Shown: positions 1 to 8,213 of the stretch, piece after piece
How positions within the stretch are numbered: the stretch's first letter is position 1
Layout: each line of letters starts with the position of its first letter
Assembly (NCBI GenBank): GCA_016715895.1
Contig: JADJXH010000003.1
Span: forward strand, 1,054,001 to 1,118,000
Source: Flavobacteriales bacterium
GTDB taxonomy: Bacteria; Bacteroidota; Bacteroidia; Flavobacteriales_F; PHOS-HE28
Length of the DNA: 64,000 bases
Direction of reading: 5' to 3'
Notes under the pieces: generated by a model
The model's database searches: none
The model's input: the letters and a program-made list of their open reading frames with translations, nothing else
What the model was told of the DNA's origin: nothing
Program-made: the position numbers and the translations under genes

Positions 1-291
1 GTGCGCATGGAGGCCGTAACGGGGGAACCCGATCCCTTCGCGATCACGCTCGACCTCGGGGGCGACAAGGGCAGGCGGGCGATCCAGTTCGAGAAGCCCG
101 AGGTACCATCGATCAACGCCATCCGCGAGGAGCTGCGGTCGTTCGCCAGCGCGGTCCGCTCAGGCGCCACCCCGGCGGTCACCATCCAGGATGGTCTCAA
201 CGCGCTGGAGCTGGCGCACCGCATCCTGGAGCGAATGCAGGAGAACCTGCGGCGGGTGGTACCGTCCGGCCACATACCAGGCCCCTCCTAG
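1..291 (+). CDS. Gfo/Idh/MocA-family oxidoreductase, C-terminal fragment
   Basis: The reading frame enters from the left edge and ends at a stop at 291, so only the last ~96 residues are present. The segment has a beta-strand-rich stretch followed by SINAIREELRSF, then a helix ending ALELAHRILERMQ. This is the usual ending of Gfo/Idh/MocA NAD(P)-dependent sugar or sugar-nucleotide dehydrogenases, where that helix closes the C-terminal domain. The Rossmann domain and active site lie outside the window, so the substrate cannot be judged. A lipoprotein and an exopolysaccharide sugar transferase follow, which would suit a role in surface polysaccharide synthesis (inference). Confidence 0.6.
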   Translation: MRMEAVTGEPDPFAITLDLGGDKGRRAIQFEKPEVPSINAIREELRSFASAVRSGATPAVTIQDGLNALELAHRILERMQENLRRVVPSGHIPGPS

Positions 292-314
292 CCCGCGTTA
301 TAACCCATCGGCCC

Positions 315-1172
315 ATGCGCTCCACCACCCTCCTCGGATCCGTCGCTCTGGCGCTGCTGGGTTCCTGCACCAAGGGCGACAAGGAGGCTTCTTATCTCCA
401 GTTGGGCACTGTCTCGGTGGTCACCGATCCGCTGACCGAGGGCACCGGTTCGAACCGCATCACCGACCTCTGGGTGTTCGTGGATGACAAAGCACTCGGG
501 GTGTGGGAGTCCGGTTCACGGTTGCCGGTCCTGCGCGAGGGCCCGGTCGTCATCAAGCTCATCGCGGGGATCCCAAGGAACGGTATACGGGACGATCGCA
601 TCCAATATCCGTTCTATGACACCTGGTCGGGCGCGGTGGACCTGACGAAAGGCGCCACGGTGAGGATCGACCCGGCGTTCACCTACTTCCCGGGCAACGT
701 GTACTGGATCGAGGGCTTCGAGGACCCCGGGTTCAAGTTCACGCGGAGCGCGGACAGCGACACCACGATGGTCCTGGTCAACGATCCGGCCCTGGTGCTC
801 ACGGGGAACGGTGCGGGACTCATCCATGTGGACCCTGCCAGGCCCTATGTCCGCATGGTGAGCAGCGATGCGTTCACCCCGAACGGCGCGGTGTTCCTGG
901 AGATCGACCGGCGCAGTGACCATCGGTTCCTGATCGGCGGCCTGATGGACCCCAGCGGAGGCGGTAGCCCCATCGACCTGCCCTACCTTTATGTGGCACC
1001 CACCCTGCGGGATGATGGAGGCATGCCTTGGTCCAAGATCCATGTGGACCTGAGCAGCCTGTTCAACGCACCGGGGATCACCAACAGGCGCTTCTACATC
1101 GAAGTGCAGCTCGTGGATGGCGCCACGAGCGGGACCATCTACCTGGACGATCTCAAGGTCGTGCACCGCTGA
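315..1172 (+). CDS. Hypothetical lipoprotein
   Basis: A 285-residue protein with a lipoprotein signal: a short charged N-terminus, a hydrophobic run and the lipobox LLGSC at about residues 14-18. It is therefore predicted to be lipid-anchored in the periplasm or outer membrane. The mature part contains no motif I recognise. It is rich in beta-strand-like segments and ends in a strand pattern (GTIYLDDLKVV) like a jelly-roll or carbohydrate-binding fold. It starts 23 nt after the oxidoreductase stop and ends 8 nt before the sugar transferase start, so the three are probably cotranscribed. Confidence 0.75.
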   Translation: MRSTTLLGSVALALLGSCTKGDKEASYLQLGTVSVVTDPLTEGTGSNRITDLWVFVDDKALGVWESGSRLPVLREGPVVIKLIAGIPRNGIRDDRIQYPFYDTWSGAVDLTKGATVRIDPAFTYFPGNVYWIEGFEDPGFKFTRSADSDTTMVLVNDPALVLTGNGAGLIHVDPARPYVRMVSSDAFTPNGAVFLEIDRRSDHRFLIGGLMDPSGGGSPIDLPYLYVAPTLRDDGGMPWSKIHVDLSSLFNAPGITNRRFYIEVQLVDGATSGTIYLDDLKVVHR

Positions 1173-1180
1173 CCTGAAGC

Positions 1181-2596
1181 ATGGACCGACGCGCCCAGGT
1201 CATCCGCTACGTGCTTTCCGACGTCCTCTCGGCCGCCACGGCCTGGACCCTGTTCTACCTGTATCGGAAGACCGTCCTGGAACCCCTGACCTTCGGCCAT
1301 CCGGTCCCGGTGGAACTGGACCGCAACTACTTGACCGGGCTGGTGGTCATCCCGCTGTTCTGGCTGGGCCTGTACACCATGATCGGCGGCTACACGGACA
1401 TCTTCCGGCGGTTCCGCACGAAGGAGCTTGGGCAGACCCTGCTGATCAGCGTGCTCGGCGTGGTGGTGATCTTCTTCGCCCTGCTGCTGGATGATGAGGT
1501 GCCCGATGGCACCTACCTCTCCCGCTCCTTCGTGGTGCTCTTCGGCCTCCATTTCGGGCTCACGTTCCTGCCCCGGTTCCTGCTCACCAGCCGCACGGTG
1601 CGCATGGTGCACGAGCGGCGCATCGGTTTCAACACCGTACTGGTGGGTGGGAATGAACGGGCGGTGGCCATCCATCAGGAGATCGAAGGCATGCGCAAGA
1701 GCCCGGGCAACCGGTTCGTGGGATTCGTGAGCGTGAACGGCGGTGATCAACAGCTGGGCACCACGGGCCTGCCGCGCCTGGGCAAGTGGACGGAGCTGCG
1801 CCGCGTGATCGCCGAGAACCAGGTGGAGGAGGCGATCATCGCCGTGGAGAGCAGTGAGCACGAGCACATCAGCCGCATCATCAACGAGCTGGAGGGCACC
1901 AACGTGCGGATCAAGATCATCCCCGACATGTACGACATCATGGCCGGGAGCGTGAAGATGACGAGCATCTTCGGTGCGCCGCTGATCGAGGTGAACCCCC
2001 AGATCATGCCGGCGTGGCAGTTCGCCTTGAAGCGGTTGGTCGACATCGTGTTCAGCGGTCTCGCACTGCTGCTGCTCTCTCCGGTGCTCTTGGTCATCGC
2101 CGTGCTCGTTCGGTCCTCCGGCGCAGGCCCCATCTTCTTCCGCCAGGAACGCATCGGCCGGTTCGGCAAACCCTTCCGCATCATCAAGTTCCGCAGCATG
2201 GTGGCCGATGCCGAGCAGGCCGGCCCGCAGCTCAGCAGCTCCACCGACCCACGCATCACCCCCATCGGCCGGTTCCTGCGTCGCACCCGGCTGGACGAAC
2301 TGCCGCAGTTCTGGAACGTGCTGAAGGGTGACATGAGCCTGGTGGGACCGCGTCCCGAACGCCAGTTCTTCATCGACCGCATCATGGAGGTGGCCCCCCA
2401 CTACCGCCACCTGCATAAGGTCCGCCCCGGCATCACGAGCTGGGGTCAGGTGAAGTTCGGCTACGCCGAGAACGTGGAGCAGATGGTGCGCCGCCTCAAA
2501 TACGACATCCTCTACATCGAGAACATGAGCCTCGCGGTGGACCTCAAGATCCTCGCCTACACGGTCATCATCATGCTCAAGGGCGACGGGAAGTAG
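1181..2596 (+). CDS. Polyprenyl-phosphate sugar-1-phosphate transferase (exopolysaccharide initiator)
   Basis: A 471-residue membrane enzyme of the exopolysaccharide polyprenyl glycosylphosphotransferase type. The N-terminal ~150 residues carry several membrane segments. A Rossmann-like middle part (VLVGGNERAVAIHQEI) follows. The C-terminal ~190 residues are the catalytic bacterial sugar transferase domain, with KRLVDIVFSGLALLLLSP, FFRQERIG, IIKFRSM, RLDELPQ and DMSLVGPRPE. The family transfers a sugar-1-phosphate from a nucleotide sugar to undecaprenyl phosphate at the inner membrane, the first step in building O-antigen, capsule or exopolysaccharide repeat units. Which sugar is used cannot be read from the sequence. 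Confidence 0.92.
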   Translation: MDRRAQVIRYVLSDVLSAATAWTLFYLYRKTVLEPLTFGHPVPVELDRNYLTGLVVIPLFWLGLYTMIGGYTDIFRRFRTKELGQTLLISVLGVVVIFFALLLDDEVPDGTYLSRSFVVLFGLHFGLTFLPRFLLTSRTVRMVHERRIGFNTVLVGGNERAVAIHQEIEGMRKSPGNRFVGFVSVNGGDQQLGTTGLPRLGKWTELRRVIAENQVEEAIIAVESSEHEHISRIINELEGTNVRIKIIPDMYDIMAGSVKMTSIFGAPLIEVNPQIMPAWQFALKRLVDIVFSGLALLLLSPVLLVIAVLVRSSGAGPIFFRQERIGRFGKPFRIIKFRSMVADAEQAGPQLSSSTDPRITPIGRFLRRTRLDELPQFWNVLKGDMSLVGPRPERQFFIDRIMEVAPHYRHLHKVRPGITSWGQVKFGYAENVEQMVRRLKYDILYIENMSLAVDLKILAYTVIIMLKGDGK

Positions 2597-2615
2597 TCCT
2601 ACGCACATCCTTGTC

Positions 2616-2800
2616 CGCAACAGTGCTTGCGCACGGGCCAACGCGCGACAGTGCCTGCCCGCAATACCACCGCGTGACAGTGCTCTCCCACGGGCTTACG
2701 CACGACAGTGCCCACGCACAGTCCAACGTGCAACAGTGCCCGCCCGCTGCCCATTGTCAACTGTGGTACTGTCCACTGTCCCACTGTCCACTGTTACAGG
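2616..2800. repeat. Degenerate ~28-bp intergenic repeats with CAACAGTG core
   Basis: Between the sugar transferase and the dehydrogenase lie about five imperfect units of 26-30 bp. They begin near 2616, 2644, 2671, 2701 and 2729, each with a (C/G)ACAGTGC core and GC-rich flanks such as GCCCGC or CCCACGGGC. From 2755 to 2800 the motif recurs in inverted orientation as ACTGTCCACTG repeats. Its reverse complement AACAGTGGACAGTG matches the core of the 38-bp array at 25.3 kb. I see no coding potential. Function unknown. Confidence 0.75.
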
Positions 2801-2827
2801 GAGGACCGTACGCCGGGCACTGTCCGC

Positions 2828-2835
2828 TACTTTCG
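2828..2835 (+). promoter_or_regulatory. Promoter -7 element TACTTTCG
   Basis: TACTTTCG matches the Bacteroidota -7 consensus TAnnTTTG at seven of eight positions (C for the last T) and lies 20 nt before the dehydrogenase ATG. No clear -33 TTTG is visible. The same motif type recurs before many starts in this window. Confidence 0.5.
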
Positions 2836-2855
2836 TCCCCCTATAGATCGAAAAG

Positions 2856-3743
2856 ATGAACATCTCCGTCATCGGTGCCGGCCAGATGGGCAATGGCATC
2901 GCCCACGTGTTCGCGCAAGGTGGATACCGGGTCACCCTCATCGACATCGCGCAGGACAGGCTGGACAAGGCCGTGGCCACCATTGCGAAGAACATGGACC
3001 GCCAGGTGGCCAAGGGCGGCCTCACCGAGGAAGGCAAACAGGCGGCCCTCGCGAACATCGCCACCACCACCGACATGGCTGCAGGCGTGCGCACCGCAAA
3101 CCTGGTGGTGGAGGCCGCCACGGAGAACGTGGACCTGAAACTGAAGATCTTCCGCGACATCGATACGCATGCCCCCCAGGGCTGCATCCTTGCGACCAAC
3201 ACCAGCAGCATCAGCATCACCCGCATCGCCGCCGCCACCCACCGTGCGGGCGACGTCATCGGCATGCACTTCATGAACCCCGTGCCGGTGATGAAGCTGG
3301 TGGAGGTGATCCGCGGCTACGACACCACGGATGCGGTCACCAGGACCATCATGGACCTGAGCACCGCGATCGGCAAAGTGCCGGTGGAGGTGAACGACCA
3401 GGCGGGCTTCGTGAGCAACCGGATCCTGATGCCGATGATCAACGAGGCCATCGAGACCCTGTTCCAGGGCATCGGTGGCGTGGCCGAGATCGACACGGTG
3501 ATGAAGCTGGGCATGGCGCATCCCATGGGACCACTGCAGCTGGCGGACTTCATCGGGCTGGATACCTGCCTGGCGATCCTGCGCGTGCTCCACGAGGGCT
3601 TCGGCAACCCCAAGTACGCCCCCTGCCCCCTGCTCGTACAGATGGTGACCGCAGGCAAGCTGGGCGTGAAGAGCGGTGAGGGCTTCTACCGGTACACCGC
3701 CGGCAGCAAGGACCTGGTGGTTGCACCCGCGTTCGCGAAGTGA
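2856..3743 (+). CDS. 3-hydroxybutyryl-CoA dehydrogenase
   Basis: A 295-residue NAD-dependent 3-hydroxyacyl-CoA dehydrogenase, the normal length for the stand-alone (Hbd/PaaH) type. The N-terminal Rossmann fold has GAGQMGNGIA. The catalytic His lies in GMHFMNPVP, and the C-terminal dimerisation domain begins near VEVNDQAGFVSNRIL. The enzyme interconverts 3-hydroxyacyl-CoA and acetoacetyl-CoA-type substrates in beta-oxidation or butyrate/PHB-like metabolism in the cytoplasm. The GNAT gene that follows overlaps its stop by 4 nt (GTGA), so the two are likely translationally coupled. Confidence 0.92.
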   Translation: MNISVIGAGQMGNGIAHVFAQGGYRVTLIDIAQDRLDKAVATIAKNMDRQVAKGGLTEEGKQAALANIATTTDMAAGVRTANLVVEAATENVDLKLKIFRDIDTHAPQGCILATNTSSISITRIAAATHRAGDVIGMHFMNPVPVMKLVEVIRGYDTTDAVTRTIMDLSTAIGKVPVEVNDQAGFVSNRILMPMINEAIETLFQGIGGVAEIDTVMKLGMAHPMGPLQLADFIGLDTCLAILRVLHEGFGNPKYAPCPLLVQMVTAGKLGVKSGEGFYRYTAGSKDLVVAPAFAK

Positions 3744-4240
3744 ACATCCGCGAGGCGACACCGGCCGACATCCCGGTGATCCAGGGCATCGCCCACGCCT
3801 GCTGGCCGGTGGCCTACACCGGCATCATCAGCCCGTCACAGATCGCCTACATGCTGGACCTCATGTACGGAACGCCGGCGTTGGAGGAGCAGTTCGGGCC
3901 GATGGGGCACCGGTTCCTTGTCGCCGAGCAGGAGGGCCGCGTCATCGGGTTCGCAGGGTTCGAGCACGGATACGGACCCGGGCGATCACGGCTGCACAAG
4001 CTGTACGTGCTGCCCGAGGTGAAGGGGAAGGGTGCGGGACACGCCCTGCTCGAAGCCATGTTGCTGGAGGCCATGAAGGCCGGTGATGCCGCCGTGGAGC
4101 TGAACGTGAACAGGCACAACCCGGCGAAAGCGTTCTACCAGCGCCACGGCTTCACGATCGAACGCGATGAGGTGCTCGACATCGGGGAGGGTTTCGTGAT
4201 GGACGACCATGTGATGCTGCGCCGGTTCCGACCGGGGTGA
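3740..4240 (+). CDS. GNAT-family N-acetyltransferase
   Basis: A 166-residue single-domain acetyltransferase. The acetyl-CoA pyrophosphate-binding motif is KLYVLPEVKGKGAGHALL (about residues 90-107). Downstream, ELNVNRHNPAKAFYQRHGF is the typical motif B. The start is GTG within the preceding stop (GTGA). These enzymes move an acetyl group from acetyl-CoA to an amine; this one's substrate is not evident. It faces the DUF4294 gene, with only 21 nt between the two stop codons. Confidence 0.88.
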   Translation: MNIREATPADIPVIQGIAHACWPVAYTGIISPSQIAYMLDLMYGTPALEEQFGPMGHRFLVAEQEGRVIGFAGFEHGYGPGRSRLHKLYVLPEVKGKGAGHALLEAMLLEAMKAGDAAVELNVNRHNPAKAFYQRHGFTIERDEVLDIGEGFVMDDHVMLRRFRPG

Positions 4241-4261
4241 GCCGCAGGTCGGGACGACCGG

Positions 4262-4957
4262 TCAATGCACCCGATCGGAGGCCGTAAGGCCGTAGCGCTT
4301 GAACAGCCGGGCCTTTCGTTTCTCGAGCCGCGCGGTGGCTTTCGGGGTGCGCGCCTCCCGCGCGGCCACCGCCAGCTCGCCGGCCTGGATGCGCAGCACG
4401 ATCTGCTCGATCATCGCATCCTCGCCGAGCGGGTCGTAATCGTCCTTCAGGTCGTTGCCGAAGAGCTTCGCCACCCCCTGCCAGATGAAGGCCTGAAAGC
4501 CGCCGCGCAACTGCTTCACCAGATCGTAGCCGGTGCTTCCGGTCTCCCGGTCGATGAGCTTGATGAGGATGCCGCCCTGGGTGATGGTGAGGTCGGTGAT
4601 CTCCGCCTCGAACTCGGCACGCAGCTCCGCCTCCGCAAGCTTCATGTACAGGTCCCTCTGCCGGTCGCTCGTGATCGCGGCCACTTCATACCCATACTGC
4701 TCCAACAGTTCCGCGCTGACCCGGGCATAGGGCCACACCTTCACCACGTTGCGCACCAGCCGGTCGTAGCGCGCGGCCTGGCGCCGGGCCCGGGCGCTGG
4801 TGAAGCCTTCGACGCGTTTCTCAGGGAGCAGGATCGTGGGCACGGTATCACCATCCTCCACCCGCAGGGTGATGAACGGGTAGGGCGAGCGCTCCTGTGC
4901 GGCGACCTTCGGCAGCCACATCAACAGGAACAAGGCAAGCGTGACGGGTCTGGGCAT
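4262..4957 (-). CDS. DUF4294 family secreted protein
   Basis: A 231-residue protein of a family restricted largely to Bacteroidota. The start at 4957 is chosen because it gives a signal peptide (MPRPVTLALFLLMWLPKVAA); the frame stays open upstream but that part looks non-coding. Characteristic segments are LVRNVVKVWPYARVS, LTITQGGILIKLIDRETG and AFIWQGVAKLFGNDLKDDYDP. The function is not known. The conserved pairing of an aromatic WPYA block with the RETG block suggests a compact helical periplasmic domain (inference). A CACCTTTG element lies upstream on the minus strand near 4986-4993. Confidence 0.8.
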   Translation of the reverse strand: MPRPVTLALFLLMWLPKVAAQERSPYPFITLRVEDGDTVPTILLPEKRVEGFTSARARRQAARYDRLVRNVVKVWPYARVSAELLEQYGYEVAAITSDRQRDLYMKLAEAELRAEFEAEITDLTITQGGILIKLIDRETGSTGYDLVKQLRGGFQAFIWQGVAKLFGNDLKDDYDPLGEDAMIEQIVLRIQAGELAVAAREARTPKATARLEKRKARLFKRYGLTASDRVH

Positions 4958-5021
4958 GGGACCCCCATTGTGGACGTCGGAACAACGCAAAGGTGGGGCC
5001 GTTCTTGCCCCTTCTACCCGC

Positions 5022-6518
5022 TTAGCGCCTCCGAAGTTTCCACAGCGACACGGCATCCGCGACGGCAGGTGCCACCACGGCCGCCCCCGAGCGCCCGTCC
5101 AGCAGCATGGCCGCGATGGACGCAGCGGCGCGCGCCTCCACCGGGTCCGTGCCGTCCAGCACCTCGGGACGGAAGTGATCGCGCACGAAGTGCGTGTCGT
5201 ACGACCCACTGCGGAACGCCTCATGCCCCATGGTGAACCGACAGAACGGCAGAGTCGTTTCCACGCCTCCGATGGCGTAGTCGTCGATGGCCCGTTCCAT
5301 CCGCGCGATGGCCTCCTCCCGCGTGGCCCCGTGAGTGATCAGCTTGGCGATCATGGGGTCGTAATGGATGGGGATGGTCATCCCCTCCTCGAAGCCGTCG
5401 TCCACACGCACACCGGGACCCTGCGGGGGGCGGTAGGTGGTGAGCGTGCCGATGTCCGGCAGGAAGTTGTTGGCCGGGTCCTCGGCGTACACGCGGATCT
5501 CGATGGCGTGGCCGTTGATGGCAAGGTCCTCCTGCGTGAAGGGCAGCTTCTCCCCTTCCGCCACGCGGATCTGCAGCTTCACCAGGTCGAGGCCGGTGAT
5601 CATCTCGGTGACGGGGTGCTCCACCTGCAGGCGGGTGTTCATCTCCATGAAGTAGAAGTTGCGCTGCTCGTCGAGCAGGAACTCCACCGTGCCGGCGCCC
5701 ACGTAGTCCACGCTCTTTGCCACGTTCACCGCGGCCTCGCCCATGCGCTTGCGCAGCTCGGGGGTGAGCACCGCGCTGGGGGCCTCCTCCACCACCTTCT
5801 GGTGGCGGCGCTGCACGCTGCATTCGCGCTCGAAGAGGTAGCACACGTTGCCATGGGTGTCGGCCATCACCTGCACCTCGATGTGGCGCGGGCCGGCCAC
5901 GTACTTCTCGATGAACACGCTGCCGTCGCCGAAGGCGTTCTGCGCCTCGCTGATGGCGCGTTCCAGGCTCTCCTTCAGCTCGGGCTCGGCGTTCACCACG
6001 CGCATGCCCTTGCCACCGCCGCCCGCCGCCGCCTTGATCAGGATCGGGAAGGTGATGGTCTTCGCCACCTTCATGGCCTCCTCCAAGCCGCTCACGGCGC
6101 CCTCGGTGCCGGGTACGAGCGGCACGCCGAAGGCCTTCACGGCCTCCTTGGCGGCGAGCTTGTCACCCATCACCTTCATGGCGTGGGGCGTGGGGCCCAC
6201 GAAGGTCACGCCGGCCTTCTCAAGCGCCTGGGCGAAGGCCCCGTTCTCGCTGAGGAAGCCGTAGCCCGGGTGTACCGCGTCGACCTTCAGGTCCTTGCAG
6301 ACCTGCACCAACTTGTCGATCACCAGGTAACTCTCCTTGCTGGGCGCGGGACCGATGCACACGGCCTCATCGGCGAAGCGCACGAAGGGCGCATGGCGGT
6401 CGGCCTCGGAGAACACGGCCACGGTGGAAATGCCCATCTCGCGGGCGCTGCGCATCACACGGAGCGCGATCTCTCCCCGGTTGGCGACGAGCAGCTTCTG
6501 GATCTTCTTCGCTTTCAC
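5022..6518 (-). CDS. accC: Biotin carboxylase subunit of acetyl-/propionyl-CoA carboxylase
   Basis: A 498-residue biotin carboxylase. It has the N-terminal domain (LLVANRGEIALRVMRSA), an ATP-grasp domain with the glycine-rich AAAGGGGKGMR loop and EKYVAGPRHIEVQV, and FLLDEQRNFYFMEMNTRLQVEHPVTE with the metal-binding Glu residues. The biotin carboxylase C-terminal domain is followed by a ~50-residue extension that is longer than in E. coli AccC. It carboxylates biotin on its carrier protein using ATP and bicarbonate. The start is taken as GTG at 6518, because the frame upstream lacks family similarity. No carrier protein or carboxyltransferase gene is adjacent, so partners are encoded elsewhere. 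Confidence 0.92.
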   Translation of the reverse strand: MKAKKIQKLLVANRGEIALRVMRSAREMGISTVAVFSEADRHAPFVRFADEAVCIGPAPSKESYLVIDKLVQVCKDLKVDAVHPGYGFLSENGAFAQALEKAGVTFVGPTPHAMKVMGDKLAAKEAVKAFGVPLVPGTEGAVSGLEEAMKVAKTITFPILIKAAAGGGGKGMRVVNAEPELKESLERAISEAQNAFGDGSVFIEKYVAGPRHIEVQVMADTHGNVCYLFERECSVQRRHQKVVEEAPSAVLTPELRKRMGEAAVNVAKSVDYVGAGTVEFLLDEQRNFYFMEMNTRLQVEHPVTEMITGLDLVKLQIRVAEGEKLPFTQEDLAINGHAIEIRVYAEDPANNFLPDIGTLTTYRPPQGPGVRVDDGFEEGMTIPIHYDPMIAKLITHGATREEAIARMERAIDDYAIGGVETTLPFCRFTMGHEAFRSGSYDTHFVRDHFRPEVLDGTDPVEARAAASIAAMLLDGRSGAAVVAPAVADAVSLWKLRRR

Positions 6519-6644
6519 GGCGTGAAGATGGGGAGAAAGAGAAAGTGGTGAGAACGGGCAGAACGGTGAGCATGGTGAGAATGGTGCCTTGTTGACGTAC
6601 CCAAGGTTCCATGGCTTGGCGTGGTCTTTGGAAAGCGCCATCCG

Positions 6645-7466
6645 ATGAGCCGCGCTCTCACCCTTCTCGCCACCCTCGCCACCCTCACCGCACTCCACGG
6701 GCAGGGTCGCGTACGCACCATCGACACCGATAGTGGCCGTGTGGTGCAGCACTACTTCACCACGGGTCAGGTGAGCACGCTGGAATGGACCGACAAGGAC
6801 GGCCGCTTCGGCCGCAGCCGGGCCTTCAAGCGTGACGGGACGGTGATCGTGGACCACCACACGCGCCGGATCGCCGGGCATGCCTCGGTGCACTTCGAGT
6901 ACCACCCGAACGGGGCGGTGCGCAAGGCCGAGTTCAGCGATGCGCCCGATGCCGGGATCCAGTGGTACCGGAGCACGACCACCTTCGACGACCAGGGCGA
7001 CCGCACGGGCTTCAGCGAGCAGGGGCATGATGACCTGCACGTGATCCCTCGGCCCGGCACCACCTTCACCGCGCCGGTGGAGCCGGTGGGCCCCACGGAG
7101 GATCCGGTGCGGGTGCCGGAGGTGGCCATCTGCCAGAAGCTGTTCGTGAACGAGGTGTTCGTGGTGAACGCCACACGGCACGCGGCCAGGGTGCGGGTGC
7201 AGGTCACGCACCCCTCCCCTGCGCCGGGTCCTGCAGCGCACACGTTGGCACCCGGCGACACGGTGCGCCTCGGCACCTACACCATCGGTGAGACCTTCGA
7301 AGGACCGGAGAACCACCTCGCCGTGGAGGCCATTCGGGTGGTGCGGAACCGCGATCGTCCCACGGCATCAGGTGAACTGCGCACGAACGAGGCCCAGGTG
7401 AGCCCGGAGCACCGCCGCTACTACATGGTGCTGTCCGGCTGGCGACCACCCCGTCGTGAACGGTAG
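6645..7466 (+). CDS. Hypothetical secreted protein with YwqK/MORN-like repeats
   Basis: A 273-residue protein with a signal peptide (start at 6645: MSRALTLLATLATLTALHGQ). The first half has short beta-hairpin-like units (VVQHYFTTGQVSTLEW, SVHFEYHPNGAVRKAEF) resembling the YwqK-type antitoxin/MORN-like repeats common in Bacteroidota. The second half begins near VPEVAICQKLFVNEVFVVN and is a separate beta-rich domain without a motif I know. It is transcribed away from accC and ends 2 nt from the convergent hydrolase gene. Function unknown; the repeat assignment is tentative. Confidence 0.6.
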   Translation: MSRALTLLATLATLTALHGQGRVRTIDTDSGRVVQHYFTTGQVSTLEWTDKDGRFGRSRAFKRDGTVIVDHHTRRIAGHASVHFEYHPNGAVRKAEFSDAPDAGIQWYRSTTTFDDQGDRTGFSEQGHDDLHVIPRPGTTFTAPVEPVGPTEDPVRVPEVAICQKLFVNEVFVVNATRHAARVRVQVTHPSPAPGPAAHTLAPGDTVRLGTYTIGETFEGPENHLAVEAIRVVRNRDRPTASGELRTNEAQVSPEHRRYYMVLSGWRPPRRER

Positions 7467-7468
7467 GC

Positions 7469-8161
7469 TCACCCGCCTTCCATCCCCTCCCAGAACCGGG
7501 AGAGCTGGGTGATCAGCAGGTCGAGGTCGACATCCTCGAACGGGTGGTGGGTGCGCGGGAGGACCATCACACCGGCATCCTTCAGCTTGCGTGCGGTGAG
7601 CAACGTGTCCTCCGGCACGGCCGTCGTGTCGCGGTCCCCCACCATCAGCAGCACCGGGCATTCGATGGCGGCCAGCACCTCATCGGTGAGCAGCGGCGCG
7701 CTGGCCAGGCGGGTCATGAGCTCGGCGGTGTGCTTCACCAGGTCCTTCCATCGCGCGGGGCCGTGCGCGGAAGCGAGCCCCATGGCGAACTCGGGCACCT
7801 TCTCCTCGATCAGCTGCGGGTCGAGCTTCTTCAACTCCTTCTGGAGTCCTTCGGTCGTCCACACGAGCTTGGTGCCCAGGGTGGCCACGGAGGCCACGCG
7901 GCCGGGATGTCGCGCGGCCCAAAGGAGGGCCGCATAGCCACCCATGCTGTAGCCGAAAAGATGGACCGGGGCATCCACCTTCTCCAAGGCGGCATCCATG
8001 TCACGCAGGAAGTGCTCGAAGGAAAGCCCATCGGCCGGCACTTCGTCCTCCCCATGCCCGGTGAAGGTGAGGCTGCGGCAGGTGGCATGGTCAAGGCTGT
8101 CGGCCAGATAAGCGAGCTGGCGTTTGGTACCGAGCGCGCCGTGGAGCAGGAGGATGTTCAT
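7469..8161 (-). CDS. Alpha/beta-fold hydrolase
   Basis: A 230-residue enzyme with the alpha/beta hydrolase layout. ILLLHGALGT forms the oxyanion region and GYSMGG the nucleophile elbow. GDRDTTAVP carries the probable acid, and the catalytic His is in RTHHPFEDV. The start at 8161 begins directly with the first beta-strand, which fits the family. The substrate is unknown; carboxylesterase or MenH-like thioesterase activity is possible. It is divergent from the Kef antiporter gene 52 nt away. A CATCTTCG promoter-like element at 8170-8177 precedes it on its strand. Confidence 0.85.
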   Translation of the reverse strand: MNILLLHGALGTKRQLAYLADSLDHATCRSLTFTGHGEDEVPADGLSFEHFLRDMDAALEKVDAPVHLFGYSMGGYAALLWAARHPGRVASVATLGTKLVWTTEGLQKELKKLDPQLIEEKVPEFAMGLASAHGPARWKDLVKHTAELMTRLASAPLLTDEVLAAIECPVLLMVGDRDTTAVPEDTLLTARKLKDAGVMVLPRTHHPFEDVDLDLLITQLSRFWEGMEGG

Positions 8162-8213
8162 GGGCGTTGCGAAGATGCGGTATCCGCCGAAGGCGCGGGG
8201 TATCTTGAGCCCG

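Noticed and set aside
5022..7316. AccC extended to a 764-residue protein
   Set aside because: The upstream part overlaps the plus-strand signal-peptide gene and has no similarity to biotin carboxylases; the family N-terminus begins at the GTG at 6518.
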